Shown in pieces: positions 1 to 10,142 of a DNA stretch of 64,000 nucleotides; the stretch's first letter is position 1; the number at the start of each line of letters is the position of its first letter. The notes beneath the pieces are model-generated. The model did not search any database. It saw nothing but the letters and a program-made list of their open reading frames with translations, and was not told the DNA's origin. The position numbers and the translations under genes were made by a program. Location: positions 91,663,018 to 91,727,017 of the forward strand of contig CM035432.1 in the NCBI GenBank assembly GCA_020310875.1, read 5' to 3'. The DNA comes from Ceratopteris richardii. Lineage: Eukaryota; Streptophyta; Polypodiopsida; Polypodiales; Pteridaceae.

Positions 1-1268
1 TTAAGAAAGTGGCAATTCATTGTATAAAAAGCATTGTTAGGCCCTCTTTGCCCCCCTAGGATATTCACTTTCTTCTGTATGAAAGCAAGTATTCTTGTTG
101 GAAAGCTCTAGCTCAAATTTTTTCTGGGCACAGATTTGCCATGATGTACTCATTGTAACAGTTTTGGCCTGAGGTGCTCGTGCCCTCTGCACTGATGTAA
201 CGTTCCTCTGTCAATTTATATTTTCCTGCTTTTCAGAAAAAAAACTCCACATTCATTTATTCATTTAGTATATTTTTATGTTCTTCTCAGACAGAAAAAT
301 GAAAAACAAAAACGCAGACGAGCACTAAGAAACAAAAAAAGAAAAAATCAAAAAAGCAGGCGAGCACTAAAAAACAAATGCCCATGTGAGTAGGCAATAC
401 CGCAAAGAAAATTGGGCAGGATGTAGAAATAGCACGTGGCTTGATGTTATCTGCCGGGGAGCTTATCCAGAACGAAGAAAGGAGCCCAAAATAAAGGGAA
501 AGGACGGAAGAGACGTAATAACTCCGACCCCCGAGGTTCTCTGAAGTTTGAACTTTGAACCACACTACAAATTCAACCATCGCCGAGGAGAAGAGAAGAC
601 GGCACGCAGTCATTGCTCGATGAGAGGAGAAGGGCCCCAGCTCATTAACTAAAAAGTAAAAGCACAAGTTGCTGACTTTGATGGCAGATGAAGAGCTTGC
701 GAAGGGGATAATCAGGCGAGAGAAATGAAGAATCGTCTTCTTTGCTTCCGACCTGATCGGCACCACGCAGAGATTGTGAATCGAGATCATGCAGAGATTC
801 AAATGCTAATTTGTATGTCAAACTAAACAAATCAATTGCTAATCATATGTCAACAATGGCAAATCAATCGCCCTGCGCTACTTCAACTCAATTATGCGCA
901 ATGACTAAATCGTTGTCTGATATTTTTTGATAGCTATGAGAAAATTAAAGAAAAGCTTAATTAGTTGACAAGATTTTAGATACCTTTACGATTTGTCCCA
1001 CCTTAATCCAAACATCTATATTACTTTGGCTTGTATGGATATCACCATGTTTACCCAAATCGTGAAACGGTCAATAAAGGATTTGGGCTCAGAATATCAA
1101 AGTTGCCACTTTGACCCCTGGATGCGGATGATTTAAAGGACTTAAAATTCTGATTTTAATGAGAGCAAGGGACATTTTCAAAGAAATCAAAGCAAAATAG
1201 TCAGGATGGATATTATAGAAAGGATTTGTCTCCTCTTTTTGTTCTTCGTTGTTAAAGCTCTCCTATTT
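1..1268. other. Unassigned flank, no gene seen
   Basis: No reading frame here resembles a known protein. Frames on the minus strand around 287-830 are rich in Phe, Leu and Ser, as expected from an A/G-rich plus strand, and lack recognisable motifs. A-rich tracts lie near 290-380. It could include UTR or intron sequence of a gene to the left, but nothing here shows that. Confidence 0.5.
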
Positions 1269-1269
1269 A

Positions 1270-1617
1270 GGGTCTTTTCACATAAGGCGGAACATCCAAC
1301 TTAAAATGGACACCTCTATTCACATAGAGGCGGTGACACACATAGCTTCAATGTCCACATCACGAGACTGCAACCAAGAATTTGTTCCGAGGGTCTCAGA
1401 CCACCCTGAGATTGTTCCATCTTCCACGTGGAATAAAAAATATTATAAAACAAATAAAAAGAGCTAAAATGTTCAGGCTCTTTGCGTCACACAATGTGAA
1501 GGTTAAAAAACAATGACATATCACATACTGTACCGCTCTCATATGTGAATACATGACTTTCAGGTGGAATATCATAAAGTCATGTGTTATTTCCACCGCC
1601 GTTATGTGAAATGGGCC
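1270..1617. mobile_element. Possible MITE with TTCACATAA-type terminal inverted repeats
   Basis: The segment starts with GGGTCTTTTCACATAAGGCGG (imperfect) at 1270-1290 and ends with the near-complement at 1596-1617, sharing the core TTCACATAA plus GGCGG. A second, inner inverted pair of TTCACATA lies near 1318-1328 and 1539-1550. It is about 350 bp, non-coding and AT-rich, the usual shape of a MITE. No target-site duplication is convincing and the arms are imperfect, so this is a candidate only. Confidence 0.3.
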
Positions 1618-1884
1618 TTGTATAATGTGCCCTTATGTGAAATGGGTCATGTGTTCTTTCGCATCAAAGTTTGCAGACCTGAAGTCTAAGTTTGACTTTG
1701 TTTCAGTTTTAGACTGGCCTCAGAGTGGGTGGCACAGAACATATATATTTTTTCTCGATGCCTCCATTCAGGGCTTATATTTGATGCCCAACGTTGGGCT
1801 TCACAAAAAGGCCCATGAAGCCTAGTCACCCAAAGTTGGAGCTGTTATGCAGCCCTTCACTAACAATAGTTGTTCAGCTTTCAT

Positions 1885-2460
1885 ACATACATAAACACAT
1901 ACATACACCCTTTCATACATACATACATACACACATATACCTACATGCATACATCATACATATATGAATATGTACATCATACATACATTATCACAGACAT
2001 ATATTCATATAACATTCAAGAGATATAAATACTTACATGCACGTGCGTATGCATACATACATATCTACATACATACATATTCTATACATAAATGTTGTAT
2101 ATATACCAGTGCATGCCTTGATCCTCATGCACTCAAGAATAGGAGGTATACATGTATAAATGCATGCATGCATATCATTAAGACATGAATACATACATCA
2201 AATGCATATATGTATTTTAACGCTTACACATTGCTCATGCAAAGATGTGCATGATGCATACATACATACATATGTACATGCATGCATAGATACAAACATA
2301 CATGCATGAACATTACCCTTATAGAATCACATGGATAAATGCATGCATGGACGCATACATTCACAAAAATGTGCATAATTACGTACACATATACATTCAT
2401 CCATCCATGTTTGTATTCATGCATACATGCGTGCATACATGAATACATGGAAATAGGCTT
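1885..2460. repeat. CATA/CATG tetranucleotide-type microsatellite region
   Basis: About 570 bp dominated by degenerate CATA, CATG and TACA units, with many ATGCATGCAT palindromes. Short frames on both strands encode His/Tyr/Met/Cys-rich repeats and are by-products of the microsatellite. The same kind of CATG-rich sequence occurs inside the giant Gypsy LTRs further right. Confidence 0.85.
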
Positions 2461-2550
2461 CAAAGGTTTATCATAACATAAAATAGGCCTTGATCTATTT
2501 TATGTGGTCGCCAGTGTTTGCAAGGAATGCATGCACATTCCCTGCAACAA

Positions 2551-2594
2551 AGAAGAGAGAGATCAGAGAGAGAGAGACCCAGAGAGAGAGAGAG
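2551..2594. repeat. GA microsatellite
   Basis: A short run of GA dinucleotides with scattered interruptions. No gene is associated with it. Confidence 0.8.
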
Positions 2595-2859
2595 CCTGTC
2601 ATCAACTTCGCATCGCCATATCTGCACACAAACCAAAAAACAACAAGAAATAAAATGAACAACATCCAAGAAAAGACAAACTAACTAACTAAACAAGAAA
2701 GCATCCCATGCCATGTGTGGCGACGAAAAGAGAGAGAGGATTTGTTCATTACAAATTGCCATATTTATACAATCAAGTGACCTTAAAGGCTCTTCACACT
2801 CAACCTTCTCTCAACCCTCCAAATGAACCTTAGTACAATCAATTACATAAATGAAAATG

Positions 2860-3660
2860 TGCCCCTGACAATCTGAATAAAGATAATCACTTGTAGAAAG
2901 ATGCATCAATTGTGAAAGATCACCAACAACACAAGATAGATCAAGTTGGGTTATGATGGCATAATTCAATGACCCTATGATACTTGTACATAGTTATATG
3001 TCTTGAGTATTCTCTCCTTGACCTATAGATAACTTCGTATTTGTGTTGATGGGTTGTGAGAGTGGCTTACATCCAATCATGCCATACTTGGACAACATGT
3101 CAATTAAATATTTTCTTTGAATTAGATATACTCCACTTCAATATCTAAAACTTATTTGAGGATGCCAAGATCTCCTATCTCAAATTCCTTTCTTGACATT
3201 TTTTTATCTCCTTTATGCCTGATATATCATCATTTTCCAAAAGAAGATAATCCATCTTGTACACTAATTCAATACTTAAAAATTATTTTAGGTTTCGAAG
3301 ATCTGATATCTCAAAAATTTTCCTAACATTTTTTTGACCTCTTTTATACCTGATATATCATCACCTTTCAAAATAAGATCATCCACATATATGCAAAGGC
3401 ATACAAGGTTTCCTTCATTCCTCTCTAAGTATAAAGATGGATCTATCTCACTAAGATGGAATCCATAATCATGAAGATACTTAACCAATCGTTGATTCCA
3501 AGCCCTAACTGCTTGCTTCAACCCATAAATATCCTTCTTCAATCTACACACATAATGCATCTTATCCTTGCCTTCAAACTTCATAGATTGGTATATATAA
3601 GCTTTTTCCTTGAGTTCTCCATTTAAGAAACCATTATTGACATCAAGTTGGTACATGCGA
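2860..3660 (-). pseudogene. Decayed Ty1/Copia reverse transcriptase / RNase H fragment
   Basis: On the minus strand, 3656-3288 encodes Copia RT signatures in order: QLDVNNGFLNG (first RT Asp region), LKKDIYGLKQ, and CIYVDDLIL (catalytic YVDD). Further downstream, 3286-2860 continues in shifting frames with Copia-like RT/RNase H connection sequence (a DMLSKYGMIGCKPLSQP-like string). The 3190-3360 interval contains a local duplication of about 125 bp covering the region just after YVDD, which puts the fragment out of frame. Gag, protease, integrase and LTRs are not visible. It is a dead fragment, not a gene. Confidence 0.85.
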
Positions 3661-3975
3661 CATCCCCTTGCTATGGAAAATTTTGCACTTAGTGTCCATA
3701 TTATGTGTAACTTTGGAGAAAGCTCAAAAGTCAGCCTAAAAAGTTTGAAGTTAAAGTGGCCAAAGCTGAGTCAAAGGATGAATAGTACATTAAAAGGTAA
3801 GTAGAAGCATGGAAGGAAAGGATGTAGGGGTTTAATAATAATTTTTCTCATCTCAAATCTCTCCTCATATTAGGTGTTTTCCCTTTTTTTGCAACATACA
3901 TATAAAAATGTCTATTTTTGTTATAAAAGTTTACTTTTAGCAATAATCTAGCCCACATTGTAAAAGCCAACTGGT
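3661..3975. other. AT-rich spacer without recognised content
   Basis: Nothing recognisable lies between the Copia RT fragment and the degenerate tandem array. A short 64-codon frame on the plus strand has no motif. Confidence 0.5.
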
Positions 3976-5895
3976 GCTCAAACACCAATTTTCTTATTTT
4001 ATTGACACTATTTCAACCTTCAAAAATCCTCTAAGTACTATTTTTAAGATAAGACCCGACACTATAATGTGCACAAAGCTCTTAAAAGGTTGATATAAGT
4101 GAAAGAGCTCTGCCAAAATACCTAGATAAATCCAAAAAAATTTACCATGATTTCCTTAGGTTGATAGGGCAATCATCCACATGAAAAGTCTAGTTTTTTT
4201 GTCTCTATTTGGTGTGCAAGTGTTACCAAAACCTTAAGGAACAAAATATGAGCAAGAAAATTTCGAGGATAAAGTTTAAATTCCACCAATGATTGCTCTA
4301 GGTCCATCACTTTAGGAGAGAACACAACTTGGGATTTCAGCACCCATATTGGTGGGAGATAAATCGTTAGGGCTTATAAAGAAGCCACTAAGAAAAAAAA
4401 CTCCAAGGCAGGCCGAAAAACACATCCACTATTGCTCTACGTTCTAGGGGAACTCACTGTAGAGGATTTTGAGCTGTAAAGGTGATTTTTTGGGTATTCT
4501 TTTTGAGGATTTATGTAGTCCCGTGCAAGTTAAGAAAATCAAGCTTAGCCTCAAAATTCAGCTCATGATTGCTGTACCTACTAGGAAAATTCTTTGAAAG
4601 ATTTTCCGCATATTTTAATGATCTCTTTTTTCTTTTTGTTCTAGAACATTGCATGAGCTAAGTTAGCTCCCAGAAACCAAGAAATTTCACAAAATTCAAT
4701 TTTTTATGCATCCATGATTGCTCTATGCAATCAATTGTTTGAGGGATTTGAGTGAGTTTTCAAGCTCAAACTAAACTTCTCATAAGTCAAAGAGTTGCAC
4801 AAGCTTTATAGGAAGTAATTGGAAGTGTTGAATGTCCAAAATCTATTTTGTCATGCCGAGGACTTCTCTGATTCTTTGGACAATCATTTGTAGGCTTGGA
4901 TTATTTTTGAGTTGTTTTTCACTTCTCGCAATTGTCAAAGGTCTTATAAATGTTCTAACAACCCTTGATAAGGATGAAAACATAGAAAAGAGACAAAACC
5001 ACACCATGGTTGCTCTAAGTGATAGGCAATTATCTAGTGGGAAAAGTGGTTTTTCAAACCAACTTTAGTGTCCAAGATCAGTCAACTAACACTAGTACTC
5101 TTTGGCAAGAAAAAGCACAACAAAAGCCCATTAAAACAAACTAGAATTTCTCCTACTTTTTAGGGCCATTTTATGGGGAAGCTAAGTGCGTTTGACCTCA
5201 TTTAGATTGAAGCGCTTGACCATAAGCTTTGAAAAAGATAGATATAACCCTATCAAAAGTGAAATTCAACAAAAAGCTTACTTATAGTCCAATGATTGCT
5301 CTAGCTAGTAGAGAAACCGTATGCTATATTTTTTTTCCCATTCAATTGGGCTTGTATTCAACTAAGGAGAATTTCACAGCTTTGTAACATTCTTTGGCAC
5401 ATTAAATAAATGAAAAAATCCCAGTGTTCTAGGTCAGAATTGCCCTAACCTAAGGGATTTCAGAGCAACCTTCTTGAGCAATTCAATGTAGAATTAATGA
5501 ATTACTAGTTAAAGATCTTCCATAACCTTAGCCGAACATATACAAGTGCACAAAGAGTTTCAAAATCACTCAAACATTGTTTATTTCTTGATGAAAATGG
5601 CTATATCTGATAAGGAAATTGTGTGTTGGATTTTTGGTTTTTTTAAGTGATGTCTTAGTTTTCGAGATACACAAGGTTCAACATAAGCTTGTATTACCCA
5701 TAGGCTAGTCAAGAACCAAATTCTAAGAAAAATATCACCCACAATTGCTCAAAAGTTTGTTGCAACAAGTCATGTTTGCTTGTTTTAACCCTTACGAGTC
5801 TAAAGTAACATAGCATTCTAGTCAAAAATCCATTTTTTGAGATATAGAACCTGCTAGAAAACTTACCAATTTTAATATATGACATTTTGAAGTTA
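3976..5895. repeat. Degenerate tandem array, period about 145 bp
   Basis: An anchor close to CCAnnGATTGCTCTA recurs at about 4291, 4430, 4567, 4716, 5008, 5294, 5438 (as GAATTGCCCT) and 5743 (as AATTGCTCAA). The spacings are 139, 137, 149, 292, 286, 144 and 305, which are one or two times about 145 bp. Each anchor is followed 5-15 bp later by a G-rich TAGG/AGGG element. No coding capacity is seen. Its right part is cut by the Gypsy-A insertion at 5900. A near-nucleosomal period is typical of plant satellites, but this copy is old. Confidence 0.6.
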
Positions 5896-5899
5896 ACGT
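5896..5899. repeat. Target-site duplication of Gypsy-A, left copy (ACGT)
   Basis: ACGT directly precedes the TG of the left LTR and is repeated at 29058-29061 directly after the CA of the right LTR. Most Gypsy elements make 5-bp duplications; here only 4 bp are certain. Confidence 0.75.
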
Positions 5900-6434
5900 T
5901 GTCGGAAGGATTTCCTCACTTTAATTATCATATGGAAAAATAAAAATATTTTACCTTATAGTCGGCTAAATGATATTTCTCTCTCTTATTTTTTTTATGT
6001 ACTGACCTAGTTTGACTAAACTCTTCTCTTGGGTACCTGCATGAAAAAGAGAAAAATATGTTTTGAATAGAGATTGGATGATTAATTGAACACTTACTTG
6101 GAATCTTCACTTTTTATGTTCATTTCTAAGTGATTTATGTATATCCATAATTATATAAAGATAATTATGTGCCTATGAATATATATATGGAGTTCTATGA
6201 CGTATGAGAATTCAACTAAACCTAAGATTTGTTTGGCTTTCCTTATGTAAGCATATATGTGTATATATGTTGATATGATTGAAGATGTGCCTATGTGATT
6301 AGATTTATAATGTTTAATAAATGTGCACCATATGATTAAACCCATGTTATGCAAGCTTTAAATGTGCATCTTCATGTACACTTACCCTAATGAGCCTATA
6401 CATGATTCAAGAACATTAAAATTATATAGATTAT

Positions 6435-6435
<1 letters not shown>

Positions 6436-6507
<72 letters not shown>

Positions 6508-6528
6508 TGTATAGTTGATAAATATTAA

Positions 6529-6559
<31 letters not shown>

Positions 6560-6620
6560 TATATATATATATTTATATATATATATTTATATATATATAT
6601 TTATATATATATATGTAGTA
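6436..6620. repeat. TA microsatellite in the 5' LTR
   Basis: Nearly pure TA repeats followed by ATATATATTT units about 18 bp long. The equivalent stretch in the 3' LTR (about 19263-19300) is far shorter, so this is a fast-changing length polymorphism between the two LTRs of one element. Confidence 0.9.
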
Positions 6621-6930
6621 TATATACGTTTATTATATATATAAGTAAATAGATAAATATTTATTATATAAATAAATATACATGTAAAGATTATTTTAAT
6701 ATATCTTCGATTTATATAAAGTGATTTGGTTTAATAAATAATGAAAATAACTTTTAATAATGAATTAATTTAAACGTGTGTATAAGTTAAGTTATGTGTA
6801 TTAGTTAACTAAATATGTGTGTTAGTTAATGTTAGTATGCATGAAATCTACCTAGTTAACTAGTTAAACTAACAAGTAACTAACTGATACGTGTAAGGTA
6901 AAATATATCTATATATGTGTGATCGTAAGA

Positions 6931-6957
6931 GTTTTTTTTGCTAATGCTCTTCTGCAG
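6931..6957 (+). promoter_or_regulatory. Branch-point plus 3' splice-site-like motif 1 in the LTR
   Basis: A T-run is followed by gctaatgctcttctgcag. The CTAAT core matches a plant branch-point consensus and TTCTGCAG matches a 3' splice site. Nearly the same string recurs 2.25 kb downstream in the same LTR (to 9211). It is also present at 19613-19642 and, inverted, near 54355-54385 in Gypsy-B (there CTACAG). About 46 bp after this acceptor the sequence TTGGTAAAG could act as a donor. Use in splicing is inference. Confidence 0.4.
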
Positions 6958-6989
6958 GTGCGTACGGGTTTTTTCTTGTTCTAACCGAG

Positions 6990-9080
6990 AGAGAGAGAGA
7001 GGATTTGGTAAAGATACCAAGTGGCTGAAGATGCTCACGCTGTAGAATTCACAGAGAGTGTTGCTAGCACAAGAGAGCACGGAGAAGCTACGATTTTCGC
7101 AAATGGAGATTGCAAGAGAGAGATGCTCGCCTGATTGTCATGCTGCATGTTAGAGATGAAGATGGAATGAGTATCAGAGAGAAAAGCAGACAATTGGATG
7201 GAGAGAGAAGATGGAGAAATAGCGATGCCTGCACAAATTTATGAGAGAGAGAGAGATAGGAGAGAGAAAAAGAGTGCAAAAACTCAGGTGGTTCGGTAGT
7301 AGCTGCACACAGAGAAATCGAGAGAGAGGTGCTACAACCTACTCTGATCATGGACGGAGAAGAAGATGTGTTGTGGGTTGATCCAGAGGGTGATGCAGGT
7401 GCTACAGGTATCAGAGGAGAGCCAAAAGATGGCTATCGATAGTGACTGAAGATGGTTGCGCAGGAGATTTTTAGACAAAGGCCATCGCTCACGCATAAGC
7501 AAAGAGAGAGAGTTGTGAGTGGTCATTGTTGATGCTATGAATGGGGAATTGCTAGGAGGGAGAAATTCCTAGAGGGCGTCACACACATGGATGTGCAGCA
7601 AAAACGGAAGCTACTAATAGAGAGACTTTTGCCTAGATGGAGTTCCAGAGAGAGAGAGAGAGAGAGGCAGAGAGAGAATAGGAGGGGCTTCATTCGGTTG
7701 ACAAAGGCTCCACAGGTGAATGACTGAGAGGAAAGTGGCGATTGGCGCACTGTAGTCTGCAGAAAGTCAATGTCTTGTCTCCTGACTGCTTTTGTGAACC
7801 GAATTTCTAGAGCGGAACCTACACATGTTGTAGTCAAATTGTGCTAGTTTGATCTACTGGAGAGTTTTTTAGGATTCATCTGTCTTTACGTGTCTTAGAG
7901 CTTCATTATGAAAGCCTCCATTAAGTTCAGAGAGGAGAGGCAAAGGGGTGACCATCCTTGAGATCATCAGGAGCGATGGAGCACGCATGTATGGTACCTC
8001 CTTGCTGCACATCGAAGTCATCCTTCTGAGGGGATCATGCACTTACACAGAAGAATAGAACGAAAGAGGGGGCATCTCTGTGTTCTGCATATTTGTTTTG
8101 CTCAGAGAAGATTTATCGTGGAGGCCTAGAGAGAGCGCATCAATCATTGCTGGCGTTGATGATTTCGTGTAAGAGTTACTCTTGACGGCAATGGAGAAAG
8201 AGAAGCTGTAATCAACGGTGGAGTACTCTTGATGGATTGAGTTTGAGAGCTATAGAGAGAGTCATGCGCAAACGACAAAAATGGAGAGAGTCAGAGATCG
8301 TCAGATTATTGGTGGTTTCATGGCACTGTTGAAGACAACAGAGCATAGAGAGATAGGGCAGAGGATGTCTGCACTTCAAATGCATGGTAGAGAGAGTTGT
8401 AGGCGTGGAGAGAGAACCAATAGAATTGAAGAGTGGAGAACATGCAGACAGAGAAAGGATGCACGCACGAGTTCAGAGAGAGATAGAGAGAGAGAACAAG
8501 GCATAGGAGAGAAAGAGAGAGAGAGAGGGAAAGAGTTTTACATGAGCATGAATGCATGTGTATGCATGTATGCATGCATGTGTGTTCATGAGTGTGTGAA
8601 TGCATGTTAGTATGCATGTGTATTAATGCATGTTAGTATGATGCAAGTATGTATGTGTGCATATGAAAAATGGTGTGCATGTATGCATAAATAAATGAAT
8701 GTGTATGCATGTATAGTTAATATATGTATATGAAGTTTGATGTATGCATGAGCATATAAGTTAGGAAAGTATGCATGTGTACATGAGTGAGGTATGCATG
8801 TGTACATGAGTGAGGTATATGCATATGTGCATGAGAGAAGTGTATGTGAATATGCAATGAAAGAATGTATATGTATGCATGAATGAGTGTATGCATGTGC
8901 ATATGTAAAGGATGTTCATAAGTATGCATAATCAGGTATGATTAGCATGAGTAATGAATGTGCACATAAGCATATGAAATAAGATGCTTGTATATGTATG
9001 TCTATTTTTATAAGAGTACATGTGTATGCATGTGCATATCTATCTATGTATGATGTGCACAAATGCGTATGAATTTAAGT
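6990..9080. repeat. GA-rich then CATG/TG-rich low-complexity zones of the 5' LTR
   Basis: 6990-8540 is rich in GAGA runs in the element's sense strand; 8541-9080 is rich in TGCATGTATG-type units. Frames open on the antisense strand here (Ser/Leu-rich or His/Met/Cys-rich) come from this bias. The pattern repeats in all four LTR copies in the window. Confidence 0.8.
8281..8610 (+). CDS. LTR sense frame A: basic Arg/Glu-rich frame, doubtful gene
   Basis: The frame starts MERVRDRQIIGGFMALLK and is rich in Arg and Glu. It is also open in the other LTRs: 20961-21212, and on the minus strand 52788-53090 and 63260-63562 (100 codons each, with an upstream Met). Relative to the other copies this one has a short deletion after MHGRESCRR that changes the frame and makes it run into the TG-rich zone. 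No domain is recognised. GA-rich sequence easily yields such frames, so it may be non-coding. Confidence 0.25.
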   Translation: MERVRDRQIIGGFMALLKTTEHREIGQRMSALQMHGRESCRRGERTNRIEEWRTCRQRKDARTSSERDREREQGIGEKERERGKEFYMSMNACVCMYACMCVHECVNAC

Positions 9081-9188
9081 TAGGAAGTTAGAAGTGTTTA
9101 TATATGTATGTTAGTTTAGGATTAAGTTATGTATAAAAAGTTAGAGTATTTAATGAGTGTTTCATATTTACTAAAAGCATACTTATGT

Positions 9189-9211
9189 TTTTGGCTAATG
9201 CTCTTCTGTAG
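9189..9211 (+). promoter_or_regulatory. Branch-point plus 3' splice-site-like motif 2 in the LTR
   Basis: Reads GGCTAATGCTCTTCTGTAG here and ends GCAG in the 3' LTR copy (to 28198). It is the second occurrence of the motif ending at 6957, and lies 244 bp upstream of the conserved 142-codon frame. If used as an acceptor, it would place that frame in a spliced leader exon. This is inference from sequence shape only. Confidence 0.4.
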
Positions 9212-9454
9212 ATCATTGAAGAGATTACAAAGGAGAATATGAAAACACAAGCATACGATATTTCAAGATCACGAAATTACGATTTTTGAAGATTGTTTAT
9301 TAAGTTGTATAGGATTATCTATTAAGAGAATTGTATTAGCACTTATGATAAACTTTTGTATAGGCTTATTGTATAGGCTTAAATAAGATTGATTTTGAAA
9401 TTCTTCATACTATTTCTCTGAAAATTAATTGAGATCTTTACTTTTTTATTTCAT

Positions 9455-9883
9455 ATGTCTAAAGAATCAGGATCTACAAGTAGTTCTAAACTAGTATCTT
9501 CAAACGATTCTGATATTAAGAATCAAGAATTAGAAAACTTAATAATAGGAACATTGCTTCCGTCTTCAATTGATAGTTCAAATAATAACGAAAATATAGA
9601 AGTTGAAATTATTAAAGATAAAGTAGTTAACGAAACTTTACACACGTTAGATTACGATCATCTTCTTTCTAGAATTTTACCTTTAATTACCATAGTTTTG
9701 CCAGAACCGGAGGACAAGAAAGACTTATTCCCACCTAATTTAGTTAGAAAACCTAACTCAAATCAAATTGAGAACGAAGAAGTTGACTTTGTTAAAGATA
9801 AAATTACAAACGAGAACTTAGTTTTGTCTTATCAATTAGAAGCTATAGAAAATTATAGAAACGCTCGTCCTTACGGTCCTTAG
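9455..9883 (+). CDS. LTR sense frame B: conserved 142-residue protein of unknown function
   Basis: An ATG-initiated frame lies wholly inside the LTR, ending 187 bp before the LTR boundary. The predicted product is hydrophilic and acidic, with a Ser/Asn-rich N-terminus (MSKESGSTSSSK), a central ILPLITIVLPEPEDKKDLFPP stretch (positions about 74-93) and a C-terminus ending in ARPYGP. No domain, signal peptide or membrane segment is recognised. The same frame with the same length occurs in the 3' LTR (28442-28870) and in the Gypsy-B 5' LTR (61712-62140); the Gypsy-B 3' LTR copy is broken. Conserved length argues for coding in the ancestral element. Many differences between copies change residues, as expected after insertion. 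It could also be a chance frame. Confidence 0.5.
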   Translation: MSKESGSTSSSKLVSSNDSDIKNQELENLIIGTLLPSSIDSSNNNENIEVEIIKDKVVNETLHTLDYDHLLSRILPLITIVLPEPEDKKDLFPPNLVRKPNSNQIENEEVDFVKDKITNENLVLSYQLEAIENYRNARPYGP

Positions 9884-10074
9884 TCTAAATAATTAGTTCT
9901 TAATTTGCACTCCCATATATTAAAAACATATAGGTTTTTATCACACCTAAACTGAAAAATCAACCGAAGGCCCTAGGCATACTTAGAAGCACCCTGCGTG
10001 CAGTCACACGGTTAGGTTAGCGTGATTCTTTTAGATGAACGTCAGCCTCCCTTCACACCCCTCTTCGACAGAAT

Positions 10075-10092
10075 TGGTGAACCCGACGTGAA
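10075..10092 (+). promoter_or_regulatory. Primer-binding site matching tRNA-Trp
   Basis: Four bases after the LTR end comes TGGTGAACCCGACGTGAA, 18 bases complementary to the 3' end of plant tRNA-Trp: CCA tail, discriminator A, acceptor strand CGGGUUC and T-stem CACGU. The identical 18-mer sits at the same place in Gypsy-B (61503-61520, minus strand). I assigned the tRNA from recall of its sequence. The acceptor strand also pairs with the known tRNA-Trp 5' end GGAUCCG, allowing two G-U pairs. Confidence 0.85.
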
Positions 10093-10142
10093 GCACCACG
10101 GCATGGCAATCTCAGGTAATCTCAAAAACAAAAACATAAATC

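Larger units (their letters stand above)
5900..10070 (+). repeat. Gypsy-A 5' LTR (4171 bp)
   Basis: Bounded by TGTCGG at 5900 and TTCGACA at 10070, and matched along its length by 18732-21447 plus 27756-29057. Internal zones in order: AT-rich start, a TA microsatellite (about 6436-6620), a first splice-site-like motif (to 6957), a GA-rich zone (6990-8540), a CATG/TG-rich zone (8541-9080), a second splice-site-like motif (to 9211), an open frame (9455-9883), then a short tail. An LTR over 4 kb is very long for Ty3/Gypsy. Confidence 0.93.

Noticed and set aside
1964-2463. His/Tyr/Met/Cys-rich frames in the CATA/CATG region
   Set aside because: They are by-products of a tetranucleotide-type repeat, open on both strands.
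7088-7837. Several antisense frames of 64-100 codons in the GA-rich LTR zone, also open in the other LTRs
   Set aside because: They are Ser/Leu-rich translations of CT repeats, vary in length and frame between LTR copies, and have no motif.
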